5,621 bases of DNA. Source: Alphaproteobacteria bacterium (GTDB taxonomy: Bacteria; Pseudomonadota; Alphaproteobacteria; UBA8366; GCA-2717185). The notes beneath the pieces were generated by a model that was given only the letters and a program-made list of their open reading frames with translations, was not told where the DNA came from and did not search any database. A program made the translations under genes and the position numbers. Positions 1-5,525 of the stretch are shown in pieces (within the stretch, counting starts at the first letter, position 1; each line of letters begins with the position of its first letter). The DNA lies in contig JAESSL010000429.1 in assembly GCA_016764135.1 (NCBI GenBank), positions 1 to 5,621 on the forward strand, read 5' to 3'.

Positions 1-1291
1 CGTCGAGGGTGGCGAAGTAATCCCCTGAATCATAGGCCAGCGCCACGGGCGTCTGATAGGGAAAGGCATCGCTGGCGATGAAGTTCTTCCGGCGGAGTTC
101 CGCCTGATCAATCCCTGTTTCGCGCGCGGCGCGGTCAACCAGCCGCTCCAGAAGGTAACTTGCTTCCGGGCGCCCGGCGCCGCGATAGGCGTCCACGGGG
201 ACGGTATTGGTGAAGACGGCTTTAACCTCAACGTAGACCGCTGGCGTCGCGTAAACGCCCGCCAGAAGGGTGCCGTACAGATAGGTCGGCACGGCGGCGG
301 CGAAGGTCGACAGATAAGCGCCCAAATTCGCCTTGGTGGACACTTTCAGCGCCAGGAATTTTCCGTCCGCGTCCATGGCCAGTTCTGCGTGGGTGATGTG
401 ATCTCGACCATGGGCGTCGCTGATGAAGGAATCGCCGCGTTCCGCCGTCCATTTGATGGCGCGTCGAATTTTACCGGCCGCCCAGGTGAGGACGGCTTCT
501 TCCGCGTAATGAAATATTTTCGTGCCAAATCCACCACCAACATCCGGTGCAACGATGCGCAGTTTATGTTCGGGAATGTTGAGGACGAAGGCGCCCATGA
601 GCAACCGTATGACATGCGGGTTTTGCGTCGTGGTGAAGAGCGTGTACTCACCGGTTGCAGCGTTGTAATCGCCGATGGCGGCCCGCGGCTCCATGGGGTT
701 GGCGATCAGACGGTTATTCACGATGTCGATCTGCGATACCCGCGCGGCGTTTTTGAAGCCTTCGTTGACGGCGTCCAGATCGCCCAGACTCCAGTCATAA
801 CAAAGGTTGCCCGGCGCATCGTCATGCACGAGGTCGCTGGAGGCGAGCGCGTCTTCCATATTGATCTGGGCGGGCAGGGTTTCATACTCAACGACGATCA
901 GCTCCGCCGCGTCTTTCGCCTGAGTATAGGATTCAGCGATCACGATTGCGACCAGATCGCCGACATAGCGAACCTTGCCTATCGCCAGCACCGGATGCGC
1001 GGGTTCGGCCATTGGGGAGCCGTCTTTGTTGTTAACGCCCCATCCGCATGGAACGCCGCCCACCTCGTCCGCCGCAAGATCTTCGCCGGTGAACACTGTG
1101 ACGACGCCGTCGGCGGCCAAGGCGGCTGCAGTATCGAGGGATTTGATGTTCGCGTGCGCTTCTGTGCTGCGTAAAATATACGCGTAGCTCTGCCCTGGAC
1201 GGTTAATATCGTCTGTGTACGTGCCTTGACCGGTCAGAAACCGAAAATCCTCTTTTCGTTTGACCGCTGCGCCGATTCCTGTCGCGCTCAT
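1..1291 (-). CDS. coxL: Form II CO dehydrogenase-type (xanthine dehydrogenase family) molybdopterin large subunit, 3' end outside window
   Basis: This is the catalytic molybdopterin-cytosine-dinucleotide subunit of a xanthine oxidase-family hydroxylase, acting with CoxS and a flavin subunit (CoxM). The minus frame is open from the ATG at 1291 to the left edge: 430 residues of a protein usually about 780-800 long. An alpha/beta hammerhead domain comes first (VRYVGD near residue 107), then the molybdopterin domain with QNPHVIRLL near 223, the glycine-rich VGGGFGTK at 251-258 and the active-site loop AYRGAGR at 368-374 (bases 170-190). AYRGAGR is the form II signature; form I enzymes, proven to oxidise CO, have AYRCSFR, whose cysteine holds copper. 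This enzyme therefore lacks that ligand, and CO as substrate is uncertain. A GGGAG ribosome binding site precedes the ATG. coxS lies 123 bases upstream; coxM is expected beyond the left edge (inference). No frameshift is seen in the translated part. Confidence 0.95.
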   Translation of the reverse strand, partial: MSATGIGAAVKRKEDFRFLTGQGTYTDDINRPGQSYAYILRSTEAHANIKSLDTAAALAADGVVTVFTGEDLAADEVGGVPCGWGVNNKDGSPMAEPAHPVLAIGKVRYVGDLVAIVIAESYTQAKDAAELIVVEYETLPAQINMEDALASSDLVHDDAPGNLCYDWSLGDLDAVNEGFKNAARVSQIDIVNNRLIANPMEPRAAIGDYNAATGEYTLFTTTQNPHVIRLLMGAFVLNIPEHKLRIVAPDVGGGFGTKIFHYAEEAVLTWAAGKIRRAIKWTAERGDSFISDAHGRDHITHAELAMDADGKFLALKVSTKANLGAYLSTFAAAVPTYLYGTLLAGVYATPAVYVEVKAVFTNTVPVDAYRGAGRPEASYLLERLVDRAARETGIDQAELRRKNFIASDAFPYQTPVALAYDSGDYFATLD

Positions 1292-1324
1292 ATGCCGTCT
1301 CCCAAGTTATCCCTGTACATGTCC

Positions 1325-1343
1325 GGCCAATATTCGTTTGGCC
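1325..1343. repeat. Small inverted repeat in the coxS-coxL gap
   Basis: GGCCAA (1325-1330) and TTGGCC (1338-1343) form a perfect 6-base-pair stem with a 7-base loop, about 35 bases upstream of the coxL start on the minus strand. No T-run follows on that strand, so it is not a terminator. It could be an RNA processing or stabilising element, or an operator half-pair. Confidence 0.4.
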
Positions 1344-1354
1344 ATTTTCGCCCG

Positions 1355-1384
1355 GTGATCGTGATTCCACAGTGATCGTGATTC
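1355..1384. repeat. 13-base direct repeat in the coxS-coxL gap
   Basis: The sequence GTGATCGTGATTC occurs twice without mismatch, at 1355-1367 and 1372-1384, with a 17-base period. Each copy itself contains GTGAT twice. The pair lies between the coxS stop (1415) and the coxL start (1291). It may be a local tandem duplication or a paired protein site; no known operator is recognised. Confidence 0.7.
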
Positions 1385-1414
1385 TATGTCTCCGGTTACG
1401 AAATTTTGGCGCCT

Positions 1415-1885
1415 TTAGCCTCGCATCGTGGCGGCGCCCGCCTTAATTGATTTAACAATATTGTGGTAGCCCGTGCAGCGGCAGAGATTGCCTTCCAGCC
1501 ACTCGCGGATTTCTGGTTCGGAGGGGTCGGGGTTTTCTTTCACCAGATCGACCGCGCTCATGACCATGCCCGGCGTGCAGAAGCCGCATTGCAGACCGTG
1601 ATTGTCGCGAAAGGCTTCCTGCATGGGGTGCAGCGTATCGCCGTCCGCCAGACTTTCGATGGTGCTGACATCCGCGCCCTCGGCCTGCACCGCGAGCATT
1701 GTGCAACTTTTTACGGAGGTTCCATTAACATGAACCACGCAAGCGCCGCACTGGCTGGTGTCGCAACCAACATGCGTTCCGGTTAGCAAAAGATTTTCCC
1801 GAATGAATTGAACGAGCAAGGTGCGGGGCTCAACATCCCCTGTAACAGCCTTGCCGTTCACCGTCATGGAAACGGTGGTTGGCAT
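1415..1885 (-). CDS. coxS: CO dehydrogenase-type iron-sulfur small subunit, two [2Fe-2S] clusters
   Basis: This is the electron-transfer subunit of the molybdenum hydroxylase, passing electrons from the molybdenum centre of CoxL to the flavin of CoxM. The 156 residues match the usual family length. The N-terminal plant-ferredoxin-type domain binds the first cluster through C41, C46, C49 and C61 (CDTSQCGAC, then C12 residues on). The C-terminal helical domain binds the second through C100, C103, C135 and C137 (QCGFCTPG and LCRCTGY). All eight cysteines are present, so the protein looks intact. The ATG at 1885 has an AGGGAG ribosome binding site at 1893-1898, seven bases away. The order coxS then coxL is that expected for form II operons. 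The 184-base gap from coxG and the 123-base gap to coxL are larger than usual, so separate promoters or RNA processing are possible. Confidence 0.96.
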   Translation of the reverse strand: MPTTVSMTVNGKAVTGDVEPRTLLVQFIRENLLLTGTHVGCDTSQCGACVVHVNGTSVKSCTMLAVQAEGADVSTIESLADGDTLHPMQEAFRDNHGLQCGFCTPGMVMSAVDLVKENPDPSEPEIREWLEGNLCRCTGYHNIVKSIKAGAATMRG

Positions 1886-1930
1886 CCCAAAACTCCCTGT
1901 TTCGACTGTATCGTCGTATTAATTTATGCA

Positions 1931-1966
1931 GGTCCATGGCGGTGGAAACCGCGCTGACGATGGACC
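1931..1966 (-). promoter_or_regulatory. Two-part hairpin in the coxS leader
   Basis: GGTCCAT (1931-1937) pairs perfectly with ATGGACC (1960-1966). Inside it GCGGT (1939-1943) pairs with ACCGC (1948-1952) around a GGAA tetraloop (TTCC on the coxS strand). The result is 12 base pairs broken by a one-against-seven internal loop. It ends about 45 bases before the coxS start and 33 before its ribosome binding site, so it would sit in the leader RNA. There is no T-run, so it is not an intrinsic terminator. Function is unknown; translational or stability control is an inference. Confidence 0.45.
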
Positions 1967-1981
1967 GCAGAGTACCTATGG

Positions 1982-2010
1982 AGTGTGCGGCTGGACACGC
2001 TTCGCGTCAA
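1982..2010 (-). promoter_or_regulatory. Weak candidate sigma-70-like promoter for coxS
   Basis: On the minus strand TTGACG (2010-2005) is five of six to the -35 consensus, but the hexamer 17 bases on, CACACT (1987-1982), matches only three of six positions of the -10. Transcription from here would produce a leader carrying the 1931-1966 hairpin. The support is weak. Confidence 0.2.
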
Positions 2011-2021
2011 GTTGATAAACG

Positions 2022-2036
2022 AAAAAGCCTGAGCTT
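2022..2036 (-). terminator. Weak terminator-like hairpin after coxG
   Basis: On the minus strand AAGC, a TCAG loop and GCTT are followed by a run of T (bases 2026-2022), about 35 bases after the coxG stop. The stem is only four base pairs, so termination would be partial at best. The motif TTGATAAA occurs at 2012-2019 and 2035-2042 on either side. Confidence 0.22.
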
Positions 2037-2069
2037 GATAAATGAATTAAATCAGGGTGAATTCGCCTG

Positions 2070-2738
2070 TTAGTGCATCGCCAATTTAACCAGCGCGACG
2101 AGTAAAAATGCGAGAAACGCAAGGCCGCTGATCCAGGTCATGGGGCTATAGCCTTTCCACAACTTGGTGCCGTCGATCGCGCGTCCAGGTTCAAGGGCGT
2201 CGATTGGATTGTAGGTTTCCTTGGGTTTGGTTGAATCCATCAAGTCGCCAACGACCTCAGCGGCGACTTCCTTATCGCTTTTTTTAATGTCGGGCTGTTC
2301 TTCCGACACAAGGGCGGAAAATTTTTCGAAAAACTCACGAGATAATTTCTTCGATGTGGCGTCGATCAGTCGTCCGCCGAGCTGGGCGAGCTTACCGCCG
2401 ACATTGGCGTCGACGGTGTACCGCAACACTGTTTCGCCGTCCTCTTCCGTCAGGGAAACGCTGGCGCTTCCCTTGGCGAATCCAGCGGCGCCGCCCTTGC
2501 CCTCGCCGGAAATCGTGTAGCTGTTAGGCGCGTCGATGTCGCTCAATGTCACCGAACCGCCAAATTTGGCTTTTACCGGGCCGACCTTGATGACCGCTTT
2601 CGCCGTCATTTGCGTATCGGAGGTCTTTTCCAGTTCCTCGCAGCCGGGAATGCATTGTTTCAGGATCTCAGGGTCGTTCAAGGCGTCCCAAACAACCTGC
2701 TTCGGCGCGGCGATACGAAATTCACCGTTCAAATCCAT
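2070..2738 (-). CDS. coxG: CoxG-like SRPBCC protein with C-terminal membrane anchor
   Basis: This is a CoxG-family protein (SRPBCC/START-like fold, COXG domain) of 222 residues. Proteins of this family tether Mo-CO dehydrogenase to the membrane and have been linked to electron hand-off to the quinone pool; that role here is by family. The fold spans about residues 3-145: VVWDALNDPEILKQCIPGCEEL (15-36), KVGPVKAKFGG (51-61), a glycine-rich GKGGAAGFAKG stretch (80-90) and VGGKLAQLGGRLI (113-125), then the FFEKF helix. A charged linker (145-195) leads to one hydrophobic segment at about 201-220, a likely tail anchor with the domain in the cytoplasm. An AAAGGA-like ribosome binding site precedes the ATG at 2738. 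It is the first gene of the leftward cluster, before coxS, whereas coxG often follows the structural genes. Upstream lie three AACAGG repeats and a terminator-like hairpin. Confidence 0.92.
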   Translation of the reverse strand: MDLNGEFRIAAPKQVVWDALNDPEILKQCIPGCEELEKTSDTQMTAKAVIKVGPVKAKFGGSVTLSDIDAPNSYTISGEGKGGAAGFAKGSASVSLTEEDGETVLRYTVDANVGGKLAQLGGRLIDATSKKLSREFFEKFSALVSEEQPDIKKSDKEVAAEVVGDLMDSTKPKETYNPIDALEPGRAIDGTKLWKGYSPMTWISGLAFLAFLLVALVKLAMH

Positions 2739-2760
2739 GACTGTCGTCCTTTCCGTATCG

Positions 2761-2799
2761 AACAGGTCCCCTATTCAACAGGGCCTGTACTAACAGGGC
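2761..2799. repeat. Three AACAGG repeats upstream of coxG
   Basis: AACAGG(G/T)C occurs at 2761-2768, 2777-2784 and 2792-2799, at periods of 16 and 15 bases. The middle copy lies in the palindrome ACAGGGCCTGT (2779-2789). The set is 23-61 bases before the coxG start. Regular spacing suggests a multi-site operator or a decayed tandem duplication. The cognate protein is unknown. Confidence 0.5.
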
Positions 2800-2805
2800 A
2801 GTTTT

Positions 2806-2826
2806 AAAAAAAGCGCGGCGCCGCTT
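2806..2826 (-). terminator. Terminator-like hairpin reading toward coxG
   Basis: On the minus strand AAGCG and CGCTT (bases 2826-2822 and 2815-2811) form a five-base-pair stem around a GC-rich hexaloop, followed by a run of T (seven in all, 2812-2806). It lies 68 bases before the coxG start. It would stop leftward transcripts entering coxG, either as insulation or as an attenuator if the coxG promoter lies to its right. The stem is short, hence the modest confidence. Confidence 0.35.
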
Positions 2827-2884
2827 CTTGATGTATGCGGCGTAGCCGTCAATATCGTGGCCGAATGGCGTATGGTCAATAACA

Positions 2885-2901
2885 CCTTTCTCGAAAGGGG
2901 G
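2885..2901 (+). promoter_or_regulatory. Hairpin covering the ribosome binding site of the 21-codon frame
   Basis: CCTTT (2885-2889) pairs with AAAGG (2894-2898) around a CTCG loop. The right arm is the first part of the AAAGGGGG ribosome binding site (2894-2901) for the ATG at 2907, so folding would hide about half of it. The stem is short and AT-rich, so it would be weak and could act as a temperature- or factor-sensitive gate (inference). Confidence 0.35.
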
Positions 2902-2906
2902 TCGAT

Positions 2907-2972
2907 ATGTTTCGCGTGCATCGTCTGAACGGTTATTATATGTGCGTCAGTATCGACTTTATGACCCTGTGA
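2907..2972 (+). CDS. Candidate 21-residue leader peptide upstream of the Panacea gene
   Basis: This is a very short frame, unlike any protein I recognise. It runs ATG at 2907 to TGA at 2970-2972 and encodes 21 residues beginning MFRVHR, with a YYMC segment in the middle and ending DFMTL. It is not hydrophobic enough for a clear membrane-spanning toxin. Three things support real translation: a strong AAAGGGGG ribosome binding site five bases before the ATG; a stop that overlaps the GAGG (2971-2974) serving the next gene; and placement on the same strand directly before a gene that otherwise has a 240-base leader. The ribosome binding site can fold into the hairpin at 2885-2898, so access to it may be controlled. 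I infer a leader peptide with translational coupling. A chance frame of this length is possible, as 22 codons is short. Confidence 0.4.
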   Translation: MFRVHRLNGYYMCVSIDFMTL

Positions 2973-2980
2973 GGCTCTAG

Positions 2981-3487
2981 ATGGCGATTGCCGCCACAGA
3001 ATCCAGTTTCGACGTCGCGCTATGGTTCGTGGAGTATGCGCGGAGCGAGGACGATTACCTGCAGGCGCAAAAGCTGCAACGCTTATTGTGGTTGGCGCAG
3101 GGAGAGTATGCGCGCGCCTATCATGGCCGAAAATTGATGCCGACGATATTTTTGGCGCATGAGCTGGGGCCCGTGGAGCCCAATGTCTATCGGGCGTTTG
3201 AGCTGGGCCGGCCTGAAATACCCGATGTCAGGCTGCCGCCTGAGATTGAGGATTTTCTGATTCGAATCTGGGGGCGGTTTGGCCATCACGCCACGGAACA
3301 CCTGAACACAGTCGTCCGGGGCCATAGCGTCTATCGGGAGGCGTTGGCGAAGGGCGTTGGCGAGGAAATTGAATTCCTGAAGATCGCCGCGTTTTTTAAA
3401 GAGGACGTCGAGAAGCGCAAAGTGAGCGAAATTAGGTCCCCCGATGGCCGACTCTGGAAAAAATGGTCGCCTCGTTCAGTAAAATAA
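2981..3487 (+). CDS. Panacea (DUF4065) domain protein, SocA/GepA-like
   Basis: This 168-residue cytoplasmic protein is nearly all Panacea/DUF4065 domain. The family includes SocA of Caulobacter, which neutralises the toxin SocB and delivers it to ClpXP, and many antitoxins paired with varied toxins; some members are solitary or phage-linked. Visible family features are KLQRLLWLAQGEYARAY (31-47), ELGPVEPNVYRAF (61-73, the GPV-P-VY core) and a helical segment at about 91-121 with HLNTVVRGHSVYREA. The C-terminal tail (145-168) is rich in lysine and arginine. The start is fixed: an in-frame TAG immediately precedes the ATG at 2981, with GAGG six bases upstream. No toxin-sized gene is on the same strand; only the 21-codon frame lies 8 bases upstream, and the downstream gene is convergent and starts 24 bases after the stop. 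Function as an antitoxin is inferred from family only. An orphan regulator or adaptor is equally possible. Confidence 0.85.
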   Translation: MAIAATESSFDVALWFVEYARSEDDYLQAQKLQRLLWLAQGEYARAYHGRKLMPTIFLAHELGPVEPNVYRAFELGRPEIPDVRLPPEIEDFLIRIWGRFGHHATEHLNTVVRGHSVYREALAKGVGEEIEFLKIAAFFKEDVEKRKVSEIRSPDGRLWKKWSPRSVK

Positions 3488-3511
3488 CCGACGTTTCGAT
3501 CTTTGCCGCGC

Positions 3512-4531
3512 TTATTTATTCTTTATTTTCTTGGCGTGCGGCTTGGTTTTATACGAAGAGAATTTTTCTTTTAAATCAGCGCAATGGTCGGTGTCGTTCG
3601 CGCGTGGCGTAAACCAGATATAATCGAACGGAACGGTTTTTGCGTTGAAGGATTGCGCATAGTCGCTGGGGTTGGTTTGGGAATCGTCTACCTCCACAAA
3701 CGCCAGCGATAAGACTGTCGCATCGGGAGCCAGTCGCGCCAGTACGAGGGGAACGGCGAAATCATTCCGGGCATGATTCGCGCCGGCGATCAATATGGCG
3801 CCGCTTCCGGAGGTTTGGTTTGCGGCTTTGTTCAAGTTGTCCGCCAGAACCGCATCCCGCACTCGTTGAATAGCGATCATTGGCGTTAAATGCTGTTTGG
3901 GGACCAGCCCGCAATGCCCGGCGTCAATGGTTCCCAACAATCGCTCCTGGCGCCAGGACGCCAGAGGCTGATCGGCGCCCAGCGCCTTTCGACGCGCGTC
4001 GGTAATCATTTTTAGGCGGCTGGATGCGCCCCGGCCCGGCTTGATCGGGTTGCCCGCCACGATGGGCAAACCTGATTCGAATGCGGCGTCTGCAATCGGT
4101 TGGTAATCCGCCCAGGCGGGCCACCCGGAATCGTCCCAATTCACCGCCGCGCCAAGGCCAGCGGCGTCTGCGTCCGGGCGCCGCTGGTAGGCGTCGAGCG
4201 CGGATTGGCGCGTTTCTTCGATCATCTCAAGGACGATCGCGGGTTTGCGGTTCTGTTTTGCGACGTTTCGTATGACCCAGCCTTGCAGGCGATGATGATC
4301 GGGATTGTCGTGATTCTCGCCGAGCAGCGTAAAATCGGTCTGAGCGGCGTGTTTCACGATTGCATCCGGCGATACGTATGCCTTGTTCCGGGGGCTCCAG
4401 ATTTTCCCGACCAAGGCGTGATTCGCTGAAAGCGTCGTCGTCCAGAAGGGGAGAGCGTCGGATTGCGGCGCCGCGTGAGAGCACGCTGATAGAAATAAGG
4501 CGGCGCCAAGAAGAATAAGTGATGATCTCAT
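3512..4531 (-). CDS. ChaN/DUF399 family lipoprotein, putative haem-binding
   Basis: This is a 339-residue ChaN-like (DUF399, haem-binding uptake/Tiki-related) lipoprotein. Campylobacter ChaN is an iron-regulated lipoprotein binding paired haems; here the haem role is inferred by family. Residues 1-17 form a lipoprotein signal with lipobox LSAC, so C17 would be lipidated after export. The catalytic-like core shows FTLLGENHDNPDHH (67-80), VLEMIEE (100-106), WDDSGWPAW (132-140), GHCG (205-208), MIAIQRVRDAVLADN (218-232) and AGANHARNDFAVP (249-261). The tail is lysine-rich. I chose the ATG at 4531 because the signal peptide starts there. An in-frame TTG at 4615 would add 28 residues ahead of the lipobox, which is unlikely. 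The AGGG before the ATG is closer than usual, so initiation may be weak. The gene is monocistronic, convergent with the Panacea gene and divergent from mrpE; no TonB receptor gene is adjacent. Confidence 0.87.
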   Translation of the reverse strand: MRSSLILLGAALFLSACSHAAPQSDALPFWTTTLSANHALVGKIWSPRNKAYVSPDAIVKHAAQTDFTLLGENHDNPDHHRLQGWVIRNVAKQNRKPAIVLEMIEETRQSALDAYQRRPDADAAGLGAAVNWDDSGWPAWADYQPIADAAFESGLPIVAGNPIKPGRGASSRLKMITDARRKALGADQPLASWRQERLLGTIDAGHCGLVPKQHLTPMIAIQRVRDAVLADNLNKAANQTSGSGAILIAGANHARNDFAVPLVLARLAPDATVLSLAFVEVDDSQTNPSDYAQSFNAKTVPFDYIWFTPRANDTDHCADLKEKFSSYKTKPHAKKIKNK

Positions 4532-4650
4532 ATCCCTAAATAGGCGTCGGCGCGGGACCGTTACAAGGGCTGCGTGAAACCGAATGGGAAATGCGATAAA
4601 TTTTGCCTTGTCCAAAAAATTTGATTAGACATATGACCGTTAAGAACAAA

Positions 4651-4666
4651 ACGGCGATAACGCCGT
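4651..4666. promoter_or_regulatory. Perfect 6-base-pair hairpin or operator upstream of mrpE
   Basis: ACGGCG, loop ATAA and CGCCGT form a perfect inverted repeat in the divergent region between the lipoprotein gene and mrpE. The left arm can alternatively be used by CCGTT (4637-4641) with AACGG (4650-4654), giving two mutually exclusive hairpins. It could be an operator or the first stem of a structured leader. No known motif is recognised. Confidence 0.45.
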
Positions 4667-4670
4667 GGCG

Positions 4671-4700
4671 GTCTCCAACCGGCGAAAACGCCTTGGGGAT
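4671..4700 (+). promoter_or_regulatory. Long stem-loop in the mrpE leader
   Basis: Bases 4671-4678 pair with 4693-4700 (six Watson-Crick and two G-T pairs); after a CC bulge (4679-4680), GGCG (4681-4684) pairs with CGCC (4689-4692) around an AAAA loop. This gives a 12-base-pair stem with one bulge, ending 34 bases before the mrpE TTG start. No T-run follows, so it is not an intrinsic terminator. It would be in the 5' leader RNA if the promoter lies to its left. Confidence 0.5.
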
Positions 4701-4720
4701 CAGGTGAGGTTTAAGTTGTA

Positions 4721-4726
4721 GAGGGA
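4721..4726 (+). promoter_or_regulatory. mrpE ribosome binding site that decides the start
   Basis: GAGGGA lies eight bases before the TTG at 4735 but 17 before the first ATG at 4744. The only other purine run, GGGG at 4737-4740, is three bases from that ATG, which is too close. This favours the TTG. Confidence 0.5.
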
Positions 4727-4734
4727 CGTTTCCG

Positions 4735-5226
4735 TTGGGGCGCATGTTATCGTTGGGGCTGACGTTGTTTGTCGTATGGCTCCTCCTTTCTGGAATTATG
4801 ACGCCGTTTTATTTTTTTCTCGGCGTCTTATCCTGTGCTATTGCGGTTTATTTCGCGGTGCGGATGGATCTTGTCGATCACGAATCGCATCCTGTTCATC
4901 TCAGTCTCATGCTGCCGGGATATTGGCTGTGGCTGGGATATGAAATCGTTAAGGCCAATATCGACGTCACCAAACAAATACTGGCGCCGAGCCTGCCCAT
5001 CGCGCCGACCGTGTTCCGCCTGAAAGCCAGCCAGCGCGATGAATTGGGGCAGGTGATCTACGCCAACTCCATCACATTGACGCCGGGTACAGTCACCATG
5101 GATATTCACGACGGCGTCTTCACGGTGCACGCCCTGCACAAGGACGCCGCCGCCGATTTGGCGCAAGGCGACATGGATCGCCGAGTGACCGCATTGGACG
5201 TCTCCGCGTCCGATGGGGGCGCGTGA
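4735..5226 (+). CDS. mrpE: Mrp-type Na+/H+ antiporter subunit E
   Basis: MrpE (MnhE/PhaE) is a small membrane subunit of the multi-subunit cation/proton antiporter of the inner membrane, needed for complex assembly or activity rather than forming the main ion path. The protein is 163 residues, normal for the family. Two hydrophobic segments lie at about 5-43 and a further one at about 56-72, followed by the cytoplasmic part with the family hallmark NSITLTPGTVTMDI (111-124) and VHAL (131-134). Start choice: GAGGGA at 4721-4726 sits eight bases before the TTG at 4735, but 17 before the ATG at 4744. I therefore favour TTG, while the ATG (160 residues) remains possible. The gene is first in its operon; its stop overlaps the mrpF start by one base. 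A structured leader lies upstream. Confidence 0.94.
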   Translation: MGRMLSLGLTLFVVWLLLSGIMTPFYFFLGVLSCAIAVYFAVRMDLVDHESHPVHLSLMLPGYWLWLGYEIVKANIDVTKQILAPSLPIAPTVFRLKASQRDELGQVIYANSITLTPGTVTMDIHDGVFTVHALHKDAAADLAQGDMDRRVTALDVSASDGGA

Positions 5227-5525
5227 TGTTTATCGCGGGGACTGCAGGGCTGGTTGTTGCGATCCTACTGGGGCTCGCCCGCGCCATGATGGGGCCGACG
5301 CTCTATGATCGCGTGTTGGCGGTCAATTCCATTGGCACGATGACGGTTTTGATGATCGCCGTGCTGGGCTTTTTGATGGGCCGTCCCGATTTCATGGATA
5401 TCGCCCTGCTTTATGCGCTGATCAACTTCATCGGCACCGTCGCGGTGCTGAAATTTTTCCGGTATGGCGACATGTCCCGTCCCGGTGGCCGGTATATCGG
5501 ACGGGAAGGCGGGGACGATGATTGA
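5226..5525 (+). CDS. mrpF: Mrp-type Na+/H+ antiporter subunit F
   Basis: MrpF (MnhF/PhaF) is a small integral inner-membrane subunit of the Mrp cation/proton antiporter. The 99 residues hold three predicted membrane segments, at about 4-20, 36-52 and 58-77. Family motifs are GPTLYDRVLAVNSIGT (24-39) and DFMDIALLYALINFIGTVAVLKF (about 52-74). The C-terminus is hydrophilic and acidic (ends GGDDD). The start is taken as the ATG at 5226, which shares its A with the mrpE stop (TGATG), with a run of five G about seven bases upstream. A GTG at 5223 would add one residue. The overlap with mrpE and the 8-base overlap with mrpG indicate translational coupling of equimolar subunits. Confidence 0.95.
   Translation: MFIAGTAGLVVAILLGLARAMMGPTLYDRVLAVNSIGTMTVLMIAVLGFLMGRPDFMDIALLYALINFIGTVAVLKFFRYGDMSRPGGRYIGREGGDDD

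Noticed and set aside
389..1174. Plus-strand open frame of 261 codons
   Set aside because: It is antisense to coxL, whose minus-strand translation matches the family throughout. The plus-strand product shows no recognisable domain and has no convincing ribosome binding site.
1463..1786. Plus-strand open frame opposite coxS
   Set aside because: It is a shadow of the coxS reading frame; all eight cluster cysteines are on the minus strand.
1879..2073. Plus-strand 64-codon frame spanning the coxG-coxS gap
   Set aside because: It overlaps the starts and ends of both real genes on the opposite strand, resembles nothing, and covers the leader hairpin region.
2828..2856. TTGATG and AATATC at 17-base spacing as a promoter for the short frame and Panacea gene
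   Set aside because: It matches only four and three positions of the two consensus hexamers, no better than expected by chance in this sequence.
3505..3542. Possible plus-strand terminator after the Panacea gene
   Set aside because: GCCGCGC and GTGCGGC can pair with one wobble, but the loop is 24 bases and the following sequence is only moderately T-rich.
4100..4429. Plus-strand 109-codon frame within the lipoprotein gene
   Set aside because: It is antisense to the conserved ChaN core motifs and has no family resemblance.
4532..4615. N-terminal extension of the ChaN-like protein from a TTG
   Set aside because: It would place 28 mostly basic residues before a normal lipoprotein signal peptide and lipobox; the ATG at 4531 fits export.
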